Source: Brassica napus
Lineage: Eukaryota > Streptophyta > Magnoliopsida > Brassicales > Brassicaceae
Length of the DNA stretch: 64,000 bases
Direction: 5' to 3'
Assembly (NCBI RefSeq): GCF_020379485.1
Contig: NW_026015179.1
Coordinates: 186,001-250,000, forward strand
Made by a program: the position numbers and the translations under genes
The notes under the pieces: model-generated
What the model saw: only the letters and a program-made list of their open reading frames with translations
Databases searched by the model: none
What the model was told of the DNA's origin: nothing
In this document: piece by piece, positions 42,847 to 54,200 of the stretch
Layout of the letters: every line of letters starts with the position of its first letter
Position numbering within the stretch: the stretch's first letter is position 1

Positions 42847-43738
42847 TGAGATTTTATAAGGATTTACTCAAGGTGTGTGTGAGAAAGTGTTTAGGAGAGT
42901 TTATGTGAACAGATTTGAGACTTATGAGTATGGGGAGAGATTTAGAGTATGAAAGAGACTAGGTAACGAGATTAAAGAGACTGAGAGACTTAGAGAATAG
43001 ATTAGAGACTTAGTATCAAGAACAGACTTTCATAGAACATGAAGGAGAAGGGTTTCCCCCCTTTACTCACTTAACCTGTTTACAAACGACCATACTAAGC
43101 TTTTATATGAGCTTTACAACTTAGATCATAAACCTAGATCCTAAGGCTGTAAATACAAGATAGAATGGATGGTAAGGATGAGAGAAGACTGGTCTTGATG
43201 TTCTGGTTCTTAGCTGGCGACTTGATCCAATGTAAAGGGCTTAGATTGCTTCATTTGAATTGAATGGATAGGATGAGTCAAGGCTGTAAAGGTAAAGCAC
43301 CTTTACCTTTCCAGCTCATACCAACAGCTCACCTTATCCATTTGAATCTTCCCTTGCCTCCAAGAGTCTCCAACGGTCACATGATTCAAACTAAGTCGCG
43401 CCCACACATTGCACAACTTGGGCAAGGCTGATCCGGATGATGGCCGAACTGGATAGGTTGTACGGACGCTGTACGGCCTTGAGGTCCGTACACTCGCCCT
43501 ATGCCTTCATCTAACTTCCTTCTAAGGTTGACCCTTACAACGCCCTATCTTTGCACCATACTTCCATCTTCTCTCTAACTCCTCCAAAGCCTTCATATGA
43601 TCAGTATAAGTCTTTCCTAGACTTAACCTCACAAGATAACTACTTCAGAACACTTCTGAAGCTTGATTGAACTCTTCTAGACATCTTCTAGAGCTTGCCC
43701 TATTATTGTACAAGCTCCATCTCCTCTTCAGTTCAACA
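42847..43738 (-). repeat. F 3' LTR
   Basis: The 892-bp LTR has GTAC cores at 43460, 43471 and 43488 and a TATAAAAG box read on the minus strand at 43100-43107. The stretch just downstream of the box, with a GGGGAAACCC-like run then CTCCTTCAT, resembles the H LTR. Confidence 0.93.
43460..43491 (-). promoter_or_regulatory. GTAC-core array in F LTR
   Basis: Three GTAC cores lie 11 and 17 bp apart in the U3 half, also at 48446-48477 in the other LTR. This element encodes no protein yet keeps the same motif cluster as the autonomous elements. Binding by SBP/SPL proteins is inferred. Confidence 0.5.
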
Positions 43739-43753
43739 CTCCCCCTCAAGCTT
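43739..43753 (-). other. F polypurine tract
   Basis: The minus strand reads AAGCTTGAGGGGGAG, the same as in the copia elements. The conserved block follows at 43799-43859. Confidence 0.88.
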
Positions 43754-46700
43754 GACTTTAGGAGATCCTAAGCCAAGCTTGGAACTCTGAAGAGTCTCCC
43801 TCATTAAAAACCTTACAAGGAAAACCCATTGGGACAAAACCTTGCAAGGGAAAAAGAGTAGAGCTCTCCAAAGCCTAGGGATTGGCCAGTGAGCTCTTGT
43901 GCCTTAGAACCAATGTGGTTGGACACAAGAAGCTCTGGATCACGGCCTAACAGGTGCAGCAACTCTTCACAGCTTTGCGCACACTTCACACTTCACACTT
44001 CAGCTTCACCTCTTCATGGAACCGGTTTGAAGTCTCCCCCTCTCAACTGACTTCATAGCCATCTTAGAGAAGCTAGGACACGACCAGATCATCTTTGAAA
44101 CACTAGTGAGGCTGATCAACACTTCACACACGGCTTGCCCTCTTCATAGAACTGGTTTGGATCTCCCCCTCTCAACAGACTTCTCAGCCATCTTAGAGAA
44201 GCTAGGAACTGACCAGGAACATCTTTAGTGAGGCTCAAGCAATGGTACCTGATACATTATCCCAAAGGTGCATCAGTACCTATCAAAGACAAGAAAATGA
44301 ATATCCTGCATCACATTTGATGCACACAATCTCACAATTCAATCATAATCATCTTAAGTATCTTTTCAAGCACAAGTAATGAATAAGATGAATGAAAAAG
44401 ATTGAAAAGAGTTTTAAAAGTCTAAGGGAACTTCCCTTGTGTTTTTGTGAGTTTCCAAACTCGGCCAAAGCATCATCTTCATGGCATCATCAACTTCTTG
44501 GAAAGGCAGAATGGATTCATCAGCTTCTCCTCAATCACCCCTCATTGAAGCCGCATTGATGGAGAGCCTTCCTCCTCACTCGCCAAGGCTGCTCTGAACA
44601 GCCTCTTGCCTAGACACGCCACTGACTTGGTCCGGTTGATGATCCTTGTAGAAGCTTTTGCAAAAGACTTGTTACTGACCATGGATCATATGCATTAAGA
44701 CTCCCCCTCAAGCTTAGAACCGAGACCAGAAGGAGCTAAGCTTGTGATGATCCTATGCATCTCCATGGTCTAATAACTATCATCTTTCATGATAGCTTTC
44801 TTCTTGTGAGTTTACTCTCTTCCTTAACCAGGAACTAGGGTGTTTGAATCACCATAGAGAGTCTCACAAGACACACCTCTCATTGCATAATGACCCATGC
44901 TACACTTCCTGTAGACTAAGGACTAGATATGTCCAATGGTATTATGCAATGGCCATCTCTCATTGCATACTCAATCACACTACACTTCCTGTAGATTATG
45001 GACTAACATGTCCTAGTGATGATATGCAATGGCACAAGACCTTTGTCTTTATATTCTTGGTTGTTGGTGAGTTACATGTATCCCATTCCTTGTGTACCTA
45101 ACACCACCACAACTCAATGCAAGATCAGATCATCCCATTGAGATCAAACCAAGATTATCTATCCTGTTTGATCACCAATGCCACAATAATATATAATACT
45201 TGAAACAAGCTAGACAATCAACACAATAAAGCAAAGACAATCAATTCAGTTTTTTTTTTTAAATGCAACAATAACTGAATGCATTAGGTTACATACTCAC
45301 TATATGAATGAAATAGATTTAACCCAAATGAAACACAAGTCTAGATGATACTTATGCAATCAAGGCGACAAGAGTGATTCAATTCATGCTTATGCTCACT
45401 AGTTTTATCAATGCCAATGATCCAAATAGCTTAGACATACTTCTAAATGCTTATAAGACATCACTGATGGATTTAACTATGGCATAGCAACAATCAGAAC
45501 TGGACTGAGACAAGACAAGTAGATTTCAATCTCTTAACAATGACAATGCAAGTTCTATTTTTTTTTTAAGTTCTCTAAATGCAATACAAGCTTATCAGCA
45601 CATTTGCAATTTAGGCTCATTTTTAAATGCATTATTACATGAATGCACAATCTTAAAGCTTTAGCTATATGAATGCAACAGGTTCAATCCATGAGCAATA
45701 TTAAGGCTATGCACAACAGTTTCAATCAAAACCAATGATGCAAACAACTTAGACAATTTCTAATTGATGCAAGACTTTCATTGATGGATTAAACATAGGC
45801 AATAGCATCAGATAACAATAGGATTGAACTTAGACACTATGAGATATGCTTATGTATGCAAAATGGCTTATCAATCATGATGCAAGCAGCAGAGACATTC
45901 TACTCAATTCTACAACACATTCAGGATGATTCAAGCTATGACAACATCCAAGACAATGCAATAACAGACCATGAGATTCTGGGACTCTAGACATTACTTA
46001 CTATCAATAAGACAATGCAGCAGCAAAACAATTTCAGTGCAATTAGCCTAGACATTCTACTAGAAGCTATAAATTCTTAATGGCATTAGGGAAAGCACAT
46101 AGTATAATCAGGAGATAAACCTATCAAGACATATTAAAATAGATGAGATTAGGTTTACTCCCTTGGTTAAAATGATGAGGAGTGGTTCTCAAAGTTACCA
46201 CTTGAATCCTTACTTCTTCTTCTTCTCTTATTGCAATCACCCTTCTGAAGTCACCACCATGATGGAATGCTTGTGGATGCTTCAGCTACTTCTTCAATCA
46301 CCTCACAATAGAAGCCGCCTTGATAGAGTAGCCTTCTTCTTCACACAGCCAAGAGTGCTCTGTCTTAGTTTGAGCACCCTCTTGAATAGGCACGCCACTG
46401 CCTAGACCCGGTTGGCTTCTTCTTCTGGTACTTGCAATGTTAAGAAGAAGAGCACCAGTGAGTTTTACAACCATCTGTGCTTCTCCCTTTCTTGTAACAC
46501 CTCTCCATTGTACACACAATGGGCATCATTCTTTCTCTTTCAACTCGGATTTGATGATGACTTAGGAACACCTTTTGTGAACCTGAAACATCACTCAAAC
46601 TCTAGCCAAGATAAGACACAATTGCATTGGGATCAATCCTTGACTTCATCAAGTTTGATCACCAATGTCTCAAGCTTTATAACATTAGATAGAATCAAGA

Positions 46701-47816
46701 CAATGTCAAGTTCTTATCTATGCAAGCAACCATTCTCTAAATACTAAGCAAGACCTTATCAGATTCAAGTCAAAGTATTTAGGCAATTTTAAACACTCCT
46801 TAATATGCAGTTTAGATTTTAATCTAAATGCAATAATACAAGGCAGCACCAAGGCAGTATGCATTAATCCTAATCAGTTTTTAACTCATGAAAGCAAGCA
46901 TGATTAGATAATATAATCTATCATCCTAACAAGACAAGTTTATTCAGAGCTGTCATTAAGCATTTAACCATTTTCAATAGTATTGATGTCAAATCTTGAT
47001 TAATATATAATCAAGTTTGATTCCTACTATCACAAGCAATGCAACAGATAGACACAAGGCATTATCAAGTTCTATTCTTTGCAAGCTAACTCTCTAAGTA
47101 CAAGCAAGATCCTAACAGATTCAAGACAAGTTACTTAGGCACTCTTAAGAGCTTCTTTACTCAGCACTTAGACATGAATCTAATGCTTCAATGTAAGACA
47201 GCCAGCGGATTCATTTCATGAAACACAAGCAGGTTTAGACGTCTACTAACTTCCTGACAAGCATCATTAGATCCGGGATTACACAACACATCAATCATCA
47301 CACCACCTCAACATTTCTATACTCAAGCTTTTAATAAAGAGGGAAAGAGATCCAGCTTACAGCCAAGGAACTTTTGCTAGTTCCTTGAATCTCCATGGTT
47401 CATGACCAGATGTTGAGCTCCTGGTGTCATATCACACCCCTTCTTCTTCCATGAACCATCCTCTTGAACCCACCATGGCTGAGACACCTCCTTTCCTCCC
47501 TTTCAAGTCGCCAAAACCAGTACCAAGTAGAAAGCTGTCACCTTTCTTCTTGAACCACCACTAAGACTCATGAATCTAGCTCTTGAAGAGTGTTGTCAAA
47601 CCGCTTCAAGGCTTTGTTCTTCAGGGTCTCCTTTCTTCAGGTCGAGCTTGATAAGTCAGAATAGAGCACATACAGCTTCTAAGGCACCTCGGATGTGTTT
47701 ATCTTCCTCCTGAAGATGAACAAACGTTGGCTGGACCAAAGAGCTTCTTCTTTGCTTCAAACAGCCATGGAAGTGGGCTTGAGCTTTGCGGAAGTTAGAT
47801 ACCAGGTTCTGATGAA
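43754..47816 (-). other. F interior: noncoding, built from diverged repeats
   Basis: No frame here resembles a known protein; the few ORFs of 60-110 codons have no family features. The sequence contains diverged direct repeats: about 43960-44100 against 44105-44225; 44878-44951 against 44957-45033; 45415-45510 against 45705-45830; 44510-44640 against 46205-46420; 46580-46790 against 46990-47165. Long A/T-rich stretches with recurrent ATGCAA words fill 45150-47300. The first repeat contains an antisense CTCCCCCTCTC...TAGCCATC segment like copia DGYKVPREGEIE coding, perhaps a pol relic. Confidence 0.7.
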
Positions 47817-47832
47817 CCTGGCTCTGATACCA
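47817..47832 (-). other. F primer-binding site
   Basis: The minus strand reads TGGTATCAGAGCCAGG directly after the LTR, matching initiator tRNA-Met. Confidence 0.9.
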
Positions 47833-48724
47833 TGAGATTTTATAAGGATTTACTCAAGGTGTGTGTGAGAAAGTGTTTAGGAGAGTTTATGTGAACAGAT
47901 TTGAGACTTATGAGTATGGGGAGAGATTTAGAGTATGAAAGAGACTAGGTAACGAGATTAAAGAGACTGAGAGACTTAGAGAATAGATTAGAGACTTAGT
48001 ATCAAGAACAGACTTTCATAGAACATGAAGGAGAAGGGTTTCCCCCCTTTACTCACTTAACCTGTTTACAAACGACCATACTAAGCTTTTATATGAGCTT
48101 TACAACTTAGATCATAAACCTAGATCCTAAGGCTGTAAATACAAGATAGAATGGATGGTAAGGATGAGAGAAGACTGGTCTTGATGTTCTGGTTCTTAGC
48201 TGGCGACTTGATCCAATGTAAAGGGCTTAGATTGCTTCATTTGAATTGAATGGATAGGATGAGTCAAGGCTGTAAAGGTAAAGCACCTTTACCTTTCCAG
48301 CTCATACCAACAGCTCACCTTATCCATTTGAATCTTCCCTTGCCTCCAAGAGTCTCCAACGGTCACATGATTCAAACTAAGTCGCGCCCACACATTGCAC
48401 AACTTGGGCAAGGCTGATCCGGATGATGGCCGAACTGGATAGGTTGTACGGACGCTGTACGGCCTTGAGGTCCGTACACTCGCCCTATGCCTTCATCTAA
48501 CTTCCTTCTAAGGTTGACCCTTACAACGCCCTATCTTTGCACCATACTTCCATCTTCTCTCTAACTCCTCCAAAGCCTTCATATGATCAGTATAAGTCTT
48601 TCCTAGACTTAACCTCACAAGATAACTACTTCAGAACACTTCTGAAGCTTGATTGAACTCTTCTAGACATCTTCTAGAGCTTGCCCTATTATTGTACAAG
48701 CTCCATCTCCTCTTCAGTTCAACA
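47833..48724 (-). repeat. F 5' LTR
   Basis: An 892-bp LTR, no difference from 42847-43738 seen by eye. It is followed by the target duplicate gagct at 48725-48729. Confidence 0.93.
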
Positions 48725-48729
48725 GAGCT

Positions 48730-49670
48730 GTGTAAGTCACCAGGGCCTTGCTATCTCCAGGCTCACGTGTCCCGCCCTCTACAGCTTGGCCTGAGCTCCC
48801 AGCAACACTTGAACTCCCCGGCTCACTTCCAGCATACGAGACATTGGCTCTCCCATCTTTCTCTCTTGAGAACTTGGCCGACTTCAGATGAGGGTGCAAG
48901 ATCCAGCACTGGTTCTTCTTGTGACCTTGTCTCTTGCAGTGATCACAATTTCCCGTGAACTTCTTTGCATCATACTGGTTAGAGCTTGCACGGTTTGCTT
49001 GTGGAACCTCAGCTTGGTTTGCAAGAGTGATCTCCCCTTTCCCTCCAAAGAGACCAATAGACCCTTCCTCCTTCTGAACTTGCGCACACACGTCCTCAAG
49101 ATCAGGTAACTTTCCGGACCTCAGAATGTGTTTGATGAGGCTGTTGTAGCTTGGATTCAATGTGAGCAGCAACCCAAACACCTTATCCTGCTCGCGTCTC
49201 TCAGCCAGCTCATCTAGGTTGGTTGTGCCTGGCCTCAGCATCTCTAGTTCGGACCACAAGGCTCGGAACCTCCCAAGATGCTTAGTGAACTCCATGTCCT
49301 CCTGTGTCAAGCTGTTGATAGCACGTTTCACTTCAAACACACGGCTCAAGTTTGAGATGTTACCATAAACCTTCTTTAGCGTGTCCCAAAGATCCTTTGC
49401 TGTCTCACAGTAGCTGTATGCCTCCAGGATAGACACTTCAAGAGACCGTTGGAGTATGGACATCACCAGCTGATCATCCTGCTCCCACTTCTCCTCATCG
49501 CACTCGACAACCTCCTTGTCGCCTTCATAAGTAATGAGCTTTGGGGCTTCACTCTGTGTGATGTGTCCCCATAAACCCTTACTCCCCACTGCGGTCTTCA
49601 CCAAACGAGACCACAAAAGATAGTTACCCCCCTTGAGAGTAACCGGAACCACAGCTTTGTTGCTTTCCAT
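48730..49670 (-). pseudogene. Element E Gag (interrupted by F)
   Basis: The ATG at 49668-49670 (minus strand) gives MESNKAVVPV. Gag follows with GGNYLLWSRLVKTAVGSKGLWGH, LWDTLKKVYGN and MEFTKHLGRFRALWSELEMLR, and a zinc knuckle CDHCKRQGHKKNQC. It ends at VTYTA where F inserted; the last three residues of the open frame are read from the F LTR. An upstream in-frame extension lacks an ATG, so MESN is the likely start. The rest of the polyprotein is at 39315-42841. Confidence 0.92.
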
Positions 49671-49739
49671 TTCAGACCCACTCGGATAAATGAAATGCAA
49701 CTCAAGTGTTCTTAGTAATCAAACCCAGATTATGATGAA

Positions 49740-49755
49740 CCTGGCTCTGATACCA
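49740..49755 (-). other. E primer-binding site
   Basis: The minus strand reads TGGTATCAGAGCCAGG directly after the E 5' LTR. Confidence 0.92.
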
Positions 49756-50376
49756 TATGAACTTTAGAGAATCTGAGTTTGATATAAGAAAAGAAAGGGG
49801 TTAGAGAAGTTTAGAGGTGATTTAGAACGAGTTTAGCTAAGAGTTTAGTGTGGAATCATGATCGAGAGTCTTTGAGTCTAAGAGAGTGTTTTTGTGTCAA
49901 GAACTGTATGATTATCATTAATGAAGAGATTACAAATATATAGGAGAGGATACAAGGGTTTTCCTCAAAGGTAAAGTAAGCAAAGCATGTGGAGTCAAGG
50001 ATAAGATAGGCGCCTAATTCAAACTAAGCCAATGGGAGACTCCACATGTGTGGGATGAATGGATAAGGTTGCTTTCCCTTTCCAGCTGCATACAGCCTGT
50101 CAAGCCGCGGCCTTATCCTTCCCTCAACGGTCTGATCAAGTGCTGGTAACTCTTCATAGTTACCATCACCCTTTTCACAAGTAACCATCCTGAATAGTGA
50201 AGAGTGTTACCCAAGACTTGTACGGTCACTCCTCATGTACGGAGTGTACGGATTGTACGGACTCAGCCTCCTCAATCCCTTTCTTCCTAATGCTTCACTA
50301 CTTCATGCCCTTTCCTCCCATTCATTACTCATCACTCCATTTCATGATCTCATCTCAAAATGATCTCATCTCAACA
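49756..50376 (-). repeat. E 5' LTR
   Basis: A 621-bp LTR differs from 25760-26380 at two positions (tacagcc/tatagcc and ccctttcc/cccattcc). GTAC cores lie at 50220, 50237, 50246 and 50255. The target duplicate ctagg follows. Confidence 0.94.
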
Positions 50377-50381
50377 CTAGG

Positions 50382-50434
50382 CTGGTTGCAAGAGGATTTA
50401 CACAGACTTATGGGGAAGATTACATTGATACTTT
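50382..50434 (+). pseudogene. Element D RT fragment between E and B4
   Basis: These 53 bases encode [18 protein letters not shown] of reverse transcriptase, in frame with 25318-25759 before and 56519-57825 after. The fragment is cut off by E on the left and B4 on the right. Confidence 0.9.
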
Positions 50435-51042
50435 TGTTGAGTTGAGCTGAATATATATGTATGAAGAGCTAAGGAGTTGAAGAGGAAAGGAGATGAGGAA
50501 GCTTGAGAGAGTTTAGGGAGAGCATGGTACGGACGTCCGTACAAGGCCGTACAAGCCGTACAGTCCGTACCATCCAGCATCGACCAAGACTTACCTTGCA
50601 TCAGCCAAGTAACACGGTAACTAAGGTAAAGGGAAGGAACTTACCTTTAGGCATCAGACCGTTTAGGGATAAGGTAGAGCGCGCCTTGACAGGCTGGAAC
50701 AGCTGGAAAGGCAAGAGCATCTCGGTCCAAGATGCCAGATACTCCGCGCATGTGGAGAAGCTAATTGGCTAGTCCAAATGAGCTTATCCTCTCCTGATTG
50801 ACCTCACATGCTTTAGTCTTCTCTTGATTTCGAAAACCCTTGTATGCTCTCTCTATATATTGTAACTCATCAACCCTAATGAATATTATGCAGTTTGAGT
50901 CTCTCTAATCTCTTAGACACTATGCTTTTCTCTTAGACACTAAACGGCTCTATCTAGTCTCCTAATCTTTCACAAACTTCTCTTAATCACTTCCTAAACA
51001 CTCTCTTTATTCTGTTTACTCTAAGGATCTCTTAATCTCATA
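50435..51042 (+). repeat. B4 5' LTR
   Basis: A 608-bp LTR TGTTGAG...CTCATA with the GTAC array at 50526-50571 and a TATATAT box near 50854-50860. It carries gaatattatg, as in B3. The primer-binding site follows at 51043-51061. Confidence 0.95.
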
Positions 51043-51255
51043 TGGTATCAGAGCCAGGTTCATTTGAATCTGGGGTTTGATCTTTAGAGAGTTACAAGCT
51101 AAACGTCTTTGAAGCTACACGCGAGTAGTCTTGAAGGTGTTGAAGCTGTGGTCCGTTCTAGTTGAAGCTGTGCTACGTTCTGTTGGTTTGCGTGATTCTA
51201 GACTCAAGGTTGGTGTGTACGAAATCCAAGATCCAAGTTTTCAAGTCAAGCAAAG

Positions 51256-54200
51256 ATGGAACATGGGATGAACATGAGGATGAAGGTAGCGGTTACTTTC
51301 AAAGGTAGCAACTACCTTGTGTGGTCTCGGATGGTGAAGACTGCTGTGGGAAGTAAGGGTTTGTGGGGGCACATCACAACAGGGGAGGCTCCGAAACTCA
51401 TTACTCAGGGAGGAGATCAAGAAGAGGTCTCCAATGAAGCGGCTGTGGAGAAATGGCAACAAGAAGACATGCTGGTGATGACGGTTCTACACGCATCCTT
51501 GGACCCAGCTATCTTGGATGCCTACAGCTACTGTGAATCAGCCAAGGAGCTGTGGGACACGCTGAAGAAGGTGTATGGGAACACTTCCAACCTCAGCCGT
51601 GTGTTTGAAGTGAAGCTAGCGATCAACCGTCTTGCACAAGAGGACATGGAGTTCACTAAGCACTTGGGGAGGTTCAGGTCCTTATGGTCAGAGCTGGAGA
51701 TGCTGAGGCCGAGCACAACTGATCCAGATCAGCTGAATGAGAGGCGCGAGCAAGACAAGGTCTTTGGGCTGCTTCTCACACTGAACCCGGCCTACACCCA
51801 GCTCATCCAGCACATGTTAAGGTCAGACAAGCTTCCGGACCTTGAGGAGGTGTGTGCACAAATCCAAAGGGAGCAGGGATCCATGGGTTTGTTTGGAGGT
51901 AAGGGGGAGCTCTCTCTTGCCAATCAAGCAGCTCATGAGGATTCAACCGAGGCTCCACAAGCAAACAAGGCATCTCACGGGAAGTACGAGGACAGGAAGT
52001 TCAATGGCAACTGTGATCATTGCAAGAAGCATGGTCATAAGAAGAGCCAATGCTGGATACTGCACCCACACCTCAAGCCGGCCAAGTTCATGAAGGAGCG
52101 TGAGGGAAGGGCAAATGTGACTGAAGGTTCAAGCGGAGCTGGCACCAGCAAGATCAGTGAAGTGGATGGGCTTGGAGGCAATGATGGGAATGGGAAGTCT
52201 CTGGTGGCTTACACAGGCGCCTCAAGCTCCCGCAGCAATGATGACTACATCAAGAGATCAGACCTTGATGCCCTCTTCAAAATGCTAAAGGAAAACGGTA
52301 ACACTTACGGTTATTCCTTTGGAGCTTCTATGATTGCATATAAGGATGATCACTTGATTAGAGAACTAGTAGAACGGTTAGAAGCTAGGAATGAGTATAG
52401 GCATGCTTACATTGCTAGAACTGATAAGATGCATTCATCACTTAGTAATCTATGCCATAATGCTAAACGAGTAGGTAAACCATTGATTGTTGATTCTGGT
52501 GCATCACATCATATGATAAGTGATGAAAACTTGATTAAGGATATAGAACCTACACATGGGCATGTGATGATAGCAAATGGGGATAAGATACCCATTAGAG
52601 GAATAGGAAAGCTTAAGCTGTTTAACAAAGAATCTAGAGCTTTTTACATGCCTGAATTCACATCAAACCTATTATCAGTGAAGAAATGTACTAATGATTT
52701 ACAATGCAATGTTATCTTTAGTCCTAATGATGTGAAGTTTCAGGATATTGAGAGCAGCAGGTTGATTGGGAAAGGGGTGACTAAGGGAGATCTCTATATG
52801 CTTGAAGAACTCACTTCTGTTCCTGATTATAGTTGCTCGTTTACTTCTGCTTCTTTGTTGAATAAAAATGCATTGTGGCATGCTAGAGTAGGACACCCTC
52901 ATGTTAAAGCTTTGAACTTAATGGTACCAGGTGTTGTGTTTGAGAATAAGGATTGTGAAGCTTGCATTTTAGGCAAGCATTGTAGAACTGTGTTTCAAAA
53001 GTCTACTACTGTTTATGATAATTGCTTTGATCTAATTCATTCAGATGTATGGACTGCCCCTTGCTTATCTAGAGATAGTTATAAGTATTTTGTCACATTC
53101 ATTGATGAAAAATCCAAATACACCTGGTTAACCTTAATTCAGACCAAAGATAGGGTACTTGATGCATTTAGGAATTTTCAAACTTATGTAACTAACCATT
53201 ATCATGCTAAGATTAAAATTTTGAGATCAGATAATGGAGGAGAGTACACGAGTCATGCATTCAAGCAACACCTATCACAACATGGGATTCTACATCAAAC
53301 AAGCTGTCCTTATACTCCACAGCAAAATGGAGTGGCTGAGAGGAAGAATAGGCATCTCATGGAAGTGGCAAGGTCACTTATGTTTCAGAGTAATGTTCCA
53401 AAGAGATTTTGGAGTGATGCGGTTGCCACTGCTTGTTACCTGATAAACAGAACTCCAACCAAAGTTCTGAATGAGAAGGCTCCATTTGAAGTTCTGAACA
53501 GGTACAAGCCAGCTCTTGATTACTTGCGAGTCTTTGGATGCCTATGCTTCGTCCTCAAACCAGGAGAGATGATCAACAAGCTAGAAGCAAGAAGCACTAA
53601 GGCTGTGTTCATAGGATACTCAGCTACACAGAAAGGATACAAATGCTATGATCCTATAGCAAGGAGAGTTCTTGTATCTAGAGATGTGAAGTTCTTGGAA
53701 GATAGAGGATACTATGAAGAAAAGAATCAAGAAGACCTGAAGGACTTAACATCAGACAAGGCCACCACCTTGCGGATCATTCTTGAAGGTCTTGGAATCA
53801 GTACATCCCAGGATCCGAGGAATCACGCAACTACACCTCCTGAAGTTGGTTCACCATCCCACCTTGATCATGAGGGAGGAGAGGAGCATGAGGAGCCTAT
53901 GCAAGAGGCCAACCAAGATGAAGGAGGAGTAGAGAATGAAGGAGAAGAGAGCATAGGCTCGGATGGTCATGGACATGATCATGGTGTGACACAAACACCT
54001 TCTCAAGATGAAGTGGTAGAAGAACAACAGGAAGAAGAACCAGTTGTGCAGCCACTAAGAAGGAGTACAAGGATAAGGAAGGATCCTTCCAGTTGGGTAA
54101 ACACGAGAGTGTACTACAATGCCCAAGCTGTGGAGCATCCTTCTCAAGCCGTGTGCTCCTTTGCTCAATATCCAGAAGCACATTGCGCGTTCATGGTAAA

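Larger units (their letters stand above)
42847..48724 (-). mobile_element. Non-autonomous LTR element F (LARD-like), inserted in E
   Basis: F has two 892-bp LTRs (42847-43738 and 47833-48724) that look identical, canonical TG...CA ends, a primer-binding site, a polypurine tract and the duplicate gagct, so it moved recently. The 4.1-kb interior has no gag or pol frame. It shares primer site, polypurine tract and the conserved 3' block with the copia elements nearby, so their proteins may have mobilised it; that is inference. Confidence 0.9.
25760..50376 (-). mobile_element. Copia element E, full length, carrying CRM and F
   Basis: E is a Ty1/copia element in reverse orientation, stretched to 24.6 kb by two insertions: the CRM gypsy element in its 3' untranslated region (26509-39297) and F in its coding region (42847-48724). 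Both LTRs are 621 bp (25760-26380 and 49756-50376) with two visible differences. The flanking target duplicate is ctagg. Own sequence is about 5.9 kb. Its polyprotein is distinct from B and C but from the same group. Confidence 0.94.

Noticed and set aside
44844..45101. 85-codon ORF in F
   Set aside because: It falls over the diverged direct repeat at 44878-45033 and has no protein-like features.
46163..46747. ORFs of 80 and 111 codons inside F
   Set aside because: Low-complexity, Ser/His/Leu-rich translations in a repeat-built interior, no motif and no ATG context of note; likely chance frames.
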